Assembly: GCA_019322455.1 (NCBI GenBank)
Contig: JAHWIT010000181.1
Coordinates: forward strand, 1-14,075
Source: Candidatus Woesearchaeota archaeon
GTDB taxonomy: Archaea > Nanobdellota > Nanobdellia > Woesearchaeales > WJKL01
Direction: 5' to 3'
Length of the DNA stretch: 14,075 bases
Below are positions 9,151 to 14,075 of this stretch, one piece after another. The stretch's first letter is position 1; the number at the start of each line of letters is the position of its first letter. A program made the translations under genes and the position numbers. The notes under the pieces were generated by a model. It did not search any database. It saw only the letters and a program-made list of their open reading frames with translations, and was not told where the DNA came from.

Positions 9151-9413
9151 TTCTTAATCAAAACCTCTTTCAGATTAAACTTGCATTCCCATAGCTCTAA
9201 AAACTCCTTAACCTCTTGGGAAAATTTAATTGGAACCAGAAGTACTGTTCTTCCTAAATGATCTATCTTGCAGCTTTTAACTATCCCAGTTTTACCATCT
9301 CTACCCTTTAAAGCATAATAGAATCTAATCTTATCTTTCTTAAGCAAGTGTTCAGTAGAATAAGTAAACAAAATCATCTCTTTATAGCTACTTTTACTCA
9401 ATTCTTTACCCAT
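9147..9413 (-). CDS. Small 88-aa basic protein of unknown function, co-translated with the giant surface protein
   Basis: I do not recognise a named family. The protein is small, soluble-looking and basic. Its core (ILFTYSTEHLL, KIRFYYALKGRDGKTGIV, GRTVLLVPIKFSQEVKEFLELW) reads like a compact alpha/beta fold, and the KIRFYYALKGR part resembles small conserved archaeal proteins with no assigned role. It has no signal peptide or membrane segment, so it should be cytoplasmic. Its TGA overlaps the giant protein's ATG as ATGA, which implies translational coupling. No ribosome binding site precedes its ATG, and a TATA box lies about 27-33 nt upstream, so the mRNA is probably leaderless. It could be a regulator, RNA-binding protein or dedicated chaperone for the giant; none of these is shown by the sequence. 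Confidence 0.85.
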   Translation of the reverse strand: MGKELSKSSYKEMILFTYSTEHLLKKDKIRFYYALKGRDGKTGIVKSCKIDHLGRTVLLVPIKFSQEVKEFLELWECKFNLKEVLIKK

Positions 9414-9414
9414 C

Positions 9415-9431
9415 TGTTAAATAGGTTAACA
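9415..9431. promoter_or_regulatory. Palindromic operator site A
   Basis: TGTTAAATAGGTTAACA is an inverted repeat of TGTTAA and TTAACA around a 5-nt spacer. It begins one base upstream of the start codon at 9413 and covers the predicted transcription start, a position where bound protein would block initiation. An identical copy lies 70 bp further upstream. Confidence 0.65.
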
Positions 9432-9438
9432 AAACTAA

Positions 9439-9446
9439 TATATAAA
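9439..9446 (-). promoter_or_regulatory. TATA box of the 88-aa/giant protein operon
   Basis: The minus strand reads TTTATATA, a good match to the archaeal TATA consensus, centred about 30 nt upstream of the ATG at 9413. That spacing puts the transcription start at or next to the start codon, giving a leaderless or nearly leaderless message. This fits the absence of a GAGG motif before this gene alone. A second AT-rich TATA-like run (TTTATATTA, about 9461-9469) lies further upstream and could be an alternative. Confidence 0.6.
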
Positions 9447-9473
9447 TCTTTTTATTTTTATAATATAAACAAA

Positions 9474-9501
9474 TTAACCTTTTTTGTTAAATAGGTTAAC
9501 A
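9474..9501. promoter_or_regulatory. Palindromic operator site B with an extra half-site
   Basis: Positions 9485-9501 repeat site A exactly (17 of 17 bases). A further half-site, TTAACC at 9474-9479, lies next to it, so half-sites start at 9474, 9485 and 9496, each 11 bp apart and thus on one face of the helix. This array lies upstream of the TATA box, so the two arrays bracket the promoter. Confidence 0.65.
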
Positions 9502-9512
9502 CCGCAGTTTTT

Positions 9513-9547
9513 CAAAAAAAATCTTTTTTCTCTCCAAAAAGAAAAAT
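9513..9547 (-). terminator. T-rich terminator after the 223-aa membrane protein gene
   Basis: Just past the TAA at 9549-9551 the minus strand reads ATTTTTCTTTTT and then GATTTTTTTTG. T-runs on the coding strand are the usual archaeal intrinsic termination signal. The neighbouring AAAAAAGATTTTTT can also fold on itself. It separates the upstream operon from the 88-aa/giant operon. Confidence 0.55.
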
Positions 9548-9548
9548 C

Positions 9549-10220
9549 TTATTTTTCAATAGAATATATAACATTATTAACAAACAAAGTAGTTCCTTTA
9601 TCTACCTTAAAAATAAACTTATAATTACTATTTTCTAATCCAAACAAAGCACAGGTTTCAATACATTCTTCATTAAACTCATAGCCGTCTGTTTTTTTTA
9701 TAAAATCAATAAAAAGCTTTTTACCTCTTTCCTCTCTTTCTTCTTTCAGAAGTTCAATATATGCTTTCATTTCCTCTGAATACAAATCTGTATCCTTTAC
9801 ATCAAGATCTGGCAAAATATCCTCTACCTCAGGAATAAAATCAGCTTCAATTGTTTTACTATCTTCTGTTTCCTTAACAACAAATCCAGTAATTGAATCA
9901 AGGCCAGAATCATGCTCTTCATTAGAAAATATTAAATATCTTTCTCCCTGAGATTCAAGAAATATATTAACATCACCATCTCCAACAACCTTTCCTGACA
10001 TAAAAACACTTTTTAATTTTGCATTATCTTCAAAATTCAAAAAATAGTTTTGATCTCTAAGAACTATCACTTCAAGATCCTTCATTGAATATGTTGCTGA
10101 AACATATCCTGTTATTGAAGGCCTGGAAAACGCTAAAAAAGCTAATGTACCTCCTAAAAATAAGATAGCAATAACTAAATTTACTTTTTGCCACTTCCCC
10201 ATATCTTTGAGAAAATCCAT
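9549..10220 (-). CDS. 223-aa single-pass membrane protein, short paralog of the giant protein's membrane-proximal region
   Basis: A short cytoplasmic N-terminus precedes one membrane segment (about 12-31) and an extracytoplasmic domain. It has no known family name, but it aligns with the giant protein in two places. Residues 70-115 (VVGDGDVNIFLES, GERYLIF, SITGF) match giant residues 119-164 (YIGNGTFNVYLED, GQRFLIM, SITGY). Residues 181-222 (FNEECIETCALFG, YKFIFKVDKGT) match giant residues 446-486 (FEDICVETCILPSG, YDLVFEVESGT). C186 and C190 correspond to C450 and C454. The giant's charged helix and sequon stalk are replaced by a short Glu/Lys segment (about 148-170), and sequons are absent. 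The first ATG is favoured by GAGGT four nt upstream (10225-10229). The frame overlaps the preceding gene by 40 nt. It probably partners or anchors the giant, by inference. Confidence 0.9.
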   Translation of the reverse strand: MDFLKDMGKWQKVNLVIAILFLGGTLAFLAFSRPSITGYVSATYSMKDLEVIVLRDQNYFLNFEDNAKLKSVFMSGKVVGDGDVNIFLESQGERYLIFSNEEHDSGLDSITGFVVKETEDSKTIEADFIPEVEDILPDLDVKDTDLYSEEMKAYIELLKEEREERGKKLFIDFIKKTDGYEFNEECIETCALFGLENSNYKFIFKVDKGTTLFVNNVIYSIEK

Positions 10221-11065
10221 TTAAACCTCTTTTTTTTCTTTTTATCTCCTTTAACAACCTTTTTTTTTGAAGATTTATTAACAGCTTTCTTTAACTTCTC
10301 AATATCCTTTTTTAATGGTGATAAATCATCTTCTTTTAAATACTTATCGGATTCTTCTCTAAATTTATTAAATTTTTCCACATACATAATAAAAGAATTT
10401 TCTAATCTATCACCTAATGCCTTGAATTTTTTAAACTCTACATACTGCTTCTCAATCTCCATAAACAAGCTCTCAACCTTTTGAGAGTTCTTCTCAGTTA
10501 AAGCATTAAGTCTCTCAATATTCCTAAGTTTTATGTGCGTTTCTTTATCCATCTCAACAACCCGTTGATAATCAAAGAATTCAAGTTTTCTTTTCAAATT
10601 CTTGATTTCATTAATAAATGTTTCTTCTAATTTCTTTATAGAATCAAGCTCAAGCTTAAGCGAATTAATTGAAATATCCTGATTCTTTATCTTTATAATA
10701 AAATCTGGCTTCAATACCTCTAACAAAGCGCTTGTTTTTTTAGATATAATCTCAACCTCTGTTTGTTTTCGTTGCATCTCTTCAAAATTTGCTTTAAGCT
10801 CGCCAATATTCTTGCTTAATTGCAAAATAGAATCATTTACAGATGTTTTCTTTTGTTTCTTTCCACTCAGAAAGCCCATTATTTTAGATGGCTGCTTTTG
10901 TTTCTCTTCCTTTTTATTTTGAACCTTCATTACTTCAGATGGTTTCTTTTTTTTCCTCAGAAAGCCCATTATTTTAGATGGCTGCTTTTGTTTCTCTTTC
11001 TTTCTGCCTTGAACCTTTGTTCTTTTAGATGATTTCTTTTTTTTCTTTCTACTCAGAATTCCCAT
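10181..11065 (-). CDS. Basic coiled-coil cytoplasmic protein with N-terminal MGFL/poly-Lys repeats
   Basis: Unrecognised family. Residues 1-73 are extremely lysine-rich and built from repeats of a short hydrophobic MG[IF]L motif (1-4, 33-36, 63-66) followed by Lys runs, with KQKQPSKIMGFL occurring twice. Residues 75-265 are almost entirely helical heptad-like sequence, so a long coiled coil is expected. The end is a basic, Trp-containing amphipathic tail (KKKKRFKWIFSKIWGSGKK). There is no signal peptide or membrane segment. The repeats and tail could bind the inner face of the membrane or nucleic acid; both are guesses from charge pattern. It lies 49 nt downstream of the ATPase gene with its own TATA-like box and GAGGT (11072-11076), and overlaps the following membrane protein by 40 nt. 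Order and overlap suggest that the two act together. Confidence 0.85.
   Translation of the reverse strand: MGILSRKKKKKSSKRTKVQGRKKEKQKQPSKIMGFLRKKKKPSEVMKVQNKKEEKQKQPSKIMGFLSGKKQKKTSVNDSILQLSKNIGELKANFEEMQRKQTEVEIISKKTSALLEVLKPDFIIKIKNQDISINSLKLELDSIKKLEETFINEIKNLKRKLEFFDYQRVVEMDKETHIKLRNIERLNALTEKNSQKVESLFMEIEKQYVEFKKFKALGDRLENSFIMYVEKFNKFREESDKYLKEDDLSPLKKDIEKLKKAVNKSSKKKVVKGDKKKKKRFKWIFSKIWGSGKK
10225..10229 (-). promoter_or_regulatory. Ribosome binding site inside the upstream coding sequence
   Basis: GAGGT on the minus strand lies four nt before the ATG at 10220. It is embedded in the Lys-rich codons near the end of the coiled-coil gene (KKKKKRF). It selects the ATG at 10220 over the in-frame ATG at 10202, which has no such motif, and confirms the 40-nt gene overlap. 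Confidence 0.7.
10866..10998 (-). repeat. 43-bp exact direct repeat within the coiled-coil gene
   Basis: The 43-bp blocks at 10866-10908 and 10956-10998 are identical and 90 bp apart, so each unit is 30 codons. They encode KQKQPSKIMGFL. A third, partial match (CTCAGAATTCCCATTA on the plus strand, from 11052) lies at the start codon, so the gene start itself looks like one repeat unit. Confidence 0.85.
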
Positions 11066-11071
11066 TATTCT

Positions 11072-11109
11072 ACCTCTTTTTTTCTTTTTATATTATTTTA
11101 GTTTATAAG
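11072..11109 (-). promoter_or_regulatory. Possible internal promoter and ribosome binding site for the coiled-coil gene
   Basis: In the 49-nt gap, CTTATAAA on the minus strand (11102-11109) resembles a TATA box. It would place a transcript start near 11080. GAGGT follows at 11072-11076, six nt before the ATG at 11065. The gene may thus be transcribed alone as well as by read-through from the ATPase gene. Confidence 0.4.
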
Positions 11110-11114
11110 CTTTT

Positions 11115-13625
11115 CTACCTCTTTTTCTTTTTACTCATTTTTTTACCTAACTTCTTGTCTATCTTAGGAATCAAGTCATCTAAATAGACTTGAGCCATAT
11201 CAAATTTCCCAATATTAATTTGTTTTTCAGCCAGCTCAAGTTGTATACTCAAATCAAGAACATTAATCTTTTTCGCTTCTATTTGAGCTATCTTATCCTT
11301 AAGCTCTTCTACTAAATCACTATAATGGATATGTTTTGCAAGTTCTTTTTTCTTAAGACTTGGAGTATTGTGTAAAAGAGGTCTAAAAGCAACAAAATAA
11401 GGCTTGCCGCTGTTATAAGCGCTATTGCCTAATAAACCAGTTCCCATCGGAGCCCTGAACACAGCTCTGAATATTTGCTGGCCATATTTCTGATCTACTC
11501 TAGCCAAATCTTCTTTATCATTAGTCTTCATCTGTATCTGTGTTGCAATATTAGCTTCAATTGCTCCAATAAGATCCTGAGTAACCTGAGACACTAATAA
11601 TATTCCAATACCCCATTTTCTAAATTCTCTTACAGATTTCTCTAATGCATTATAACCTTGTTTTGAGCCTCCAAACTTAGGCAGTAACCTATGAACCTCA
11701 TCAAATACTATTAATAATCTTAATTTCTTGCTTTCTGTTGGATGATTCTTAAAAATATCTCCAATTGTGTTTGCTATAAATACATTCAATTCTTTACTAT
11801 TAAGTTTATCCAGCAAAATAATAGTCATTCTATCTTTCATAAGTTTATTTACATCATATATCTCCTTAGGCTTTTCTACTTGATGAACCTTTGCTGGGAA
11901 TGACTTGGCATCCTTTTCCTGCATACCAAATGCCTTGTATCTCCTAATCATATGCCTGTCATTGCATTTCCTTAAGAAACCACTCCACTGTGCTGTAGGA
12001 TCAAACACAATAATAGATACCTCCTTTTTCAAAGCCTCCTCTACAATAACCTGAGCTGCAATTGTCTTTCCGCTTCCTGTTGTTCCTGCTACAAGTGTAT
12101 GTGTCTTTAAATCCTCTAACTGGATATATGCTTTTCTGTTTGCTTCTGGAACTATTCCAACATAAGCAGATCTTGGCCCTTTCTTAGGCAAAGTAGTTCT
12201 GTCAATCTTAATAGTTTGTTTCTTTTTTAGACTAGCATAATGTGCTTTATAAGTAACAAAAGCAACCCATACCAATGCAAGAAGTATAATAAATATTAAC
12301 AGAAGTCCTTTTTTAATTCCAAATATCTCTTCATTATACCAAGGAACCTTGACAGTAAACTTAACAAAAACAGGAATCTGTTTTCCTTTAAATTTAGCAT
12401 TGATATTCAGAACATAATTTCCAGTAGCAAAGTCTTTAGGAATCTTTATTTCCTTTGGAAAAGAAACAGCATTAACTAATTCAAACTCTTCTTCTTCATA
12501 AAATACATTCTCTGTTTGATTAGTTAGATTCTTAAGATCTTGTACTGTTGCTCCTGTTATCAAATTAAGAGACTTTGTATTCAATTGCATAACCAAATAA
12601 CGCAAGAAAACATCCTCTGGTTCTTCTATTATCAAAGGAGCCTTTCTCATATTTATCTTAAACTTCAAATATTCACCAGGAGCTACTTGCTGTGTAATTA
12701 CATCAACATCAATATCAAGTGTTTCTTGCTCTGGATTTACTATATTCCTAATAATCTTAAGAGTTATAGGTATAATATCATGATAATTTGAACTAGCTAA
12801 AATAAGATCTCCATAATATTTTCCAGGAGGCTTATTTGCTATAATAAGTAAATCCAAAGATGAATTGCCACCTGGAGGAACAGTAAGATATTTTGTATCT
12901 AAGATTACAGAATCCTTTATTTCCCCAATTATCTCTGTGCCTATAATCAAACTTCTATTAATATGATAATTATCTATAGAAATACGTTTACCTACAAACT
13001 CATATTCCTGAAGCTCAACAAATAATTCATCAATATTTACAGTAAATTGGTTTGTAACATTGTAATATAAATTTAATCCCATCAATTTTGCAATCTCTTC
13101 TTCTAATGCCTTTGCATATGCTTCACTAACTCCACCACCTCCACCGCCTCCTCCAGTTGAAACAGGAACTGTTATTGGTACAGGACATTCACCGCAGTCC
13201 TCTTCACAATTTCCACAATATTCTCCTATAGCACTAAAATCACAAATACCATCTCCGCAATAAGGTCTTAATTTAATTGACACTATATAGTTTGTTTCTG
13301 AATTACCATCTGATGCTGTAATTGTAGCATTAGTAATACCATAACTGCTTGAATTAGACTGCCATTGTCCAGAACTATTTAGAGGAGAACCAAAACTAAC
13401 AGTTACACTATCTCCATTAGGATCTGATACATTATAAGATATAGTAACTAAATCTCCTGCATCTCCAATAAAATCTGCAGCCTCAACTACAGGAGGAAAA
13501 TTATTTATCTCAAAAGTGCCAGCATGAGTTTCAACAGCACTTCCTGTTATCAAATCAAAGCCTTTAATTGGAATAATTGCTATCAAAATCATACAAAGCA
13601 GTCCAATTATTATCTTTTTCTTCAT
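11115..13625 (-). CDS. Type I membrane protein with Cys/Gly-rich ectodomain and cytoplasmic HerA/DUF87-like ATPase
   Basis: Residues 1-22 are a signal peptide, followed by LITGSAV. An Ig/cadherin-like domain (about 42-118: PPVVEA, SDPNGD, ASDG) precedes a Cys cluster (C123, C128, C137, C140, C144, C147; pattern CGDGxC...CxxCxxDCGxC) and a run of eight glycines (158-165). Two further beta-rich regions (about 185-295 and 300-428) lead to one membrane segment (438-458). The cytoplasmic part (about 500-760) is a HerA/DUF87 ATPase of the FtsK/HerA superfamily: Walker A GTTGSGKT (514-521), Walker B LLIVFDEVH (D642, E643), polar LLVSQ (Q680) and an upstream REFRKWGIG. A helical tail (761-836) follows. 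HerA-type enzymes are ring motors that move DNA or protein; the anchored, extracellularly decorated form suggests secretion or assembly of surface proteins, by inference. Its ATG overlaps the AbrB-like gene's TGA by 4 nt. Confidence 0.9.
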   Translation of the reverse strand: MKKKIIIGLLCMILIAIIPIKGFDLITGSAVETHAGTFEINNFPPVVEAADFIGDAGDLVTISYNVSDPNGDSVTVSFGSPLNSSGQWQSNSSSYGITNATITASDGNSETNYIVSIKLRPYCGDGICDFSAIGEYCGNCEEDCGECPVPITVPVSTGGGGGGGGVSEAYAKALEEEIAKLMGLNLYYNVTNQFTVNIDELFVELQEYEFVGKRISIDNYHINRSLIIGTEIIGEIKDSVILDTKYLTVPPGGNSSLDLLIIANKPPGKYYGDLILASSNYHDIIPITLKIIRNIVNPEQETLDIDVDVITQQVAPGEYLKFKINMRKAPLIIEEPEDVFLRYLVMQLNTKSLNLITGATVQDLKNLTNQTENVFYEEEEFELVNAVSFPKEIKIPKDFATGNYVLNINAKFKGKQIPVFVKFTVKVPWYNEEIFGIKKGLLLIFIILLALVWVAFVTYKAHYASLKKKQTIKIDRTTLPKKGPRSAYVGIVPEANRKAYIQLEDLKTHTLVAGTTGSGKTIAAQVIVEEALKKEVSIIVFDPTAQWSGFLRKCNDRHMIRRYKAFGMQEKDAKSFPAKVHQVEKPKEIYDVNKLMKDRMTIILLDKLNSKELNVFIANTIGDIFKNHPTESKKLRLLIVFDEVHRLLPKFGGSKQGYNALEKSVREFRKWGIGILLVSQVTQDLIGAIEANIATQIQMKTNDKEDLARVDQKYGQQIFRAVFRAPMGTGLLGNSAYNSGKPYFVAFRPLLHNTPSLKKKELAKHIHYSDLVEELKDKIAQIEAKKINVLDLSIQLELAEKQINIGKFDMAQVYLDDLIPKIDKKLGKKMSKKKKR

Positions 13626-13768
13626 TTTTTCTTAAATTTCAATAAGAACCCCTTTTCATGCTTCTTAAAATCTAAATCCATGCCTTTTTCTAGTCCTTCA
13701 TATTCAGCAATAACCTTAGGAATAGTAATAACTAATTGCCCAGAAGTTAATTTTTGTATTTTTACCAT
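13622..13768 (-). CDS. 48-aa AbrB/MazE/SpoVT-type DNA-binding protein
   Basis: This short gene reads MVKIQKLTSGQLVITIPKVI, then AEYEGLEKGMDLDF and a basic end (KHEKGFLLKFKKK). The pattern K-[LM]-x-S-G-Q-x-x-[IV]-T-I-P followed by x-GLxKG-x-x-[LV]-x-[FV] is the swapped-hairpin AbrB/SpoVT fold, normally a dimer that binds AT-rich DNA. The length fits a stand-alone domain. GAGG lies three nt before the ATG, a rather short spacing. Its stop shares ATGA with the ATPase start, so the two are almost certainly co-translated. The inverted repeat over its own TATA region suggests autoregulation. It could alternatively be an antitoxin, but no toxin-like gene sits beside it. Confidence 0.8.
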   Translation of the reverse strand: MVKIQKLTSGQLVITIPKVIAEYEGLEKGMDLDFKKHEKGFLLKFKKK

Positions 13769-13779
13769 TTTCCTCTATA

Positions 13780-13820
13780 ATACTATTATTTTTAATAGTT
13801 TTTTTAATAGTATAAAAATA
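13780..13820 (-). promoter_or_regulatory. Promoter with overlapping inverted repeat (candidate AbrB-like operator)
   Basis: The minus strand carries a TATA-like TATTTTTATA (13811-13820), about 45 nt before the ATG at 13768. Overlapping and following it are ATACTATTA (13805-13813), a second direct half-site ACTATTA (13793-13799), and the inverted TAATAGTAT (13780-13788). The outer 9-bp arms are perfect. Binding here would cover both the TATA box and the transcript start near 13787. Confidence 0.55.
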
Positions 13821-13843
13821 TTTCTATTTTTTTAACCTTTATT

Positions 13844-13886
13844 CGCGCTTTTTCGCAATCAATTAAACAGCAAGCGAAAAAGCGCG
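13844..13886. promoter_or_regulatory. Long hairpin element 2 (13-bp GC-rich perfect stem)
   Basis: CGCGCTTTTTCGC (13844-13856) pairs perfectly with GCGAAAAAGCGCG (13874-13886) around a 17-nt loop. The ends can extend by a U-G and two A-U pairs in plus-strand RNA. It is a GC-rich island in an AT-rich gap. Neither strand shows the T-run of a simple terminator right after the stem. It may be a processing or end-forming structure, a regulatory RNA or a small repeat element. Confidence 0.6.
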
Positions 13887-13897
13887 GATTAACCAAG

Positions 13898-13946
13898 ACT
13901 CCAACATTTTGCCAGCAGAACTAGACAAAAAGCAAAATGTTGGAGT
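13898..13946. promoter_or_regulatory. Long hairpin element 1 (15-bp perfect stem) after the upstream gene
   Basis: ACTCCAACATTTTGC (13898-13912) is the exact reverse complement of 13932-13946, with a 19-nt loop. On the minus strand the stem starts 18 nt after the stop codon of the right-edge gene, so it may mark or protect that mRNA's 3' end. The minus-strand word CTTGGTT precedes both this hairpin (13950-13956) and the next one (13891-13897). Confidence 0.6.
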
Positions 13947-13964
13947 TAAAACCAAGAAAATCTA

Positions 13965-14075
13965 TTACCTAAACCAGCCAATTACAGAAGAAAAAACATT
14001 TCTAAAGAAATCAAATATACTTGTATCTGTTCCAGGAACATTTAAAAATGCTCCTACAGGCATTGTTTCAGTTGA
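13965..14075 (-). CDS. C-terminal fragment of an unknown protein, cut by the window edge
   Basis: The last 36 codons of a minus-strand gene entering from beyond 14075 and ending at TAA (13965-13967). The visible end reads PVGAFLNVPGT, DTSIFDFFRNVFSSVIGWFR. The tail is an aromatic, amphipathic helix that could rest on a membrane. The family cannot be named from so little sequence. Codon choice and composition match the neighbouring genes. The opposite strand is also open here but has no ATG start and runs through both hairpins, so the minus strand is preferred. Confidence 0.6.
   Translation of the reverse strand, partial: STETMPVGAFLNVPGTDTSIFDFFRNVFSSVIGWFR

Noticed and set aside
10072..10257. 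Second minus-strand frame of 61 codons overlapping the 223-aa and coiled-coil genes
   Set aside because: It is a frame-shifted shadow of two genes with clear ribosome binding sites, and its translation matches neither paralog.
13622..13768. AbrB-like protein as the antitoxin of a toxin-antitoxin pair
   Set aside because: The gene directly downstream is a large membrane ATPase, not a small toxin, and the visible end of the upstream gene shows no PIN, MazF or RelE features.
13524..13835. Plus-strand open frame of 103 codons
   Set aside because: It is antisense to the AbrB-like gene and the ATPase signal peptide, which have GAGG, a promoter and a 4-nt overlap on the minus strand.
13844..13946. 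Reading the two hairpins as rho-independent terminators
   Set aside because: Neither strand has a T-run directly after the stems, and archaeal termination usually relies on T-runs without hairpins.
13867..14075. Plus-strand open frame running off the right edge
   Set aside because: There is no ATG start, its candidate beginning runs through both hairpins, and the minus strand gives a more protein-like sequence ending in a proper stop.

Overview
The window looks like a fragment of an AT-rich archaeal genome, most likely a DPANN-type archaeon (Woesearchaeota/Pacearchaeota-like). The reasons are TATA-box promoters with short or absent leaders, GAGG(T) ribosome binding sites, a HerA/DUF87-type ATPase, an AbrB-type mini-regulator, and a giant surface protein crowded with N-glycosylation sequons, Ig-like modules and LamG modules. 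The lineage is inferred from style; there is no phylogenetic marker here. No rRNA, tRNA, CRISPR array or transposase was seen.

Every supported gene is on the minus strand, so transcription runs from right to left. The right edge (13965-14075) holds only the last 36 codons of an unknown gene. It is followed by two tandem long-stem hairpins (13844-13946). A TATA-like box overlapped by an inverted repeat then precedes a 48-aa AbrB/MazE-type DNA-binding protein (13622-13768). Its stop overlaps the start of an 836-aa type I membrane protein (11115-13625) with a signal peptide, a Cys-rich/Gly-rich ectodomain, one membrane segment and a cytoplasmic HerA-like ATPase. Next come a basic coiled-coil protein (10181-11065) and, overlapping it by 40 nt, a 223-aa single-pass membrane protein (9549-10220).

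A T-rich terminator and a second promoter follow. That promoter carries two identical 17-bp palindromes and appears to give a leaderless mRNA. It drives an 88-aa protein (9147-9413) overlapping by 4 nt a giant protein of at least 3027 aa (67-9150). The giant protein has a cytoplasmic 12-residue repeat, one membrane anchor, a sequon-packed acidic stalk, and many Ig-like, LamG, MAM-like and NEW3/CARDB-like modules. It ends abruptly at 67, where the flanking 66 bases differ in composition; this is probably a contig-end artefact or a break in the gene.

The main link across the locus is homology. The 223-aa protein matches the membrane-proximal parts of the giant protein at both ends (a G-x-G...LE...SITG module and a C-[IV]-E-T-C module), as if it were the giant with its arm removed. 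Gene order suggests a cell-surface apparatus: a membrane-anchored motor ATPase, a cytoplasmic coiled coil, a short membrane subunit and a giant adhesin, with small co-translated proteins ahead of the two largest members. This is inference from gene order, topology and shared modules; no function is proven by the sequence.
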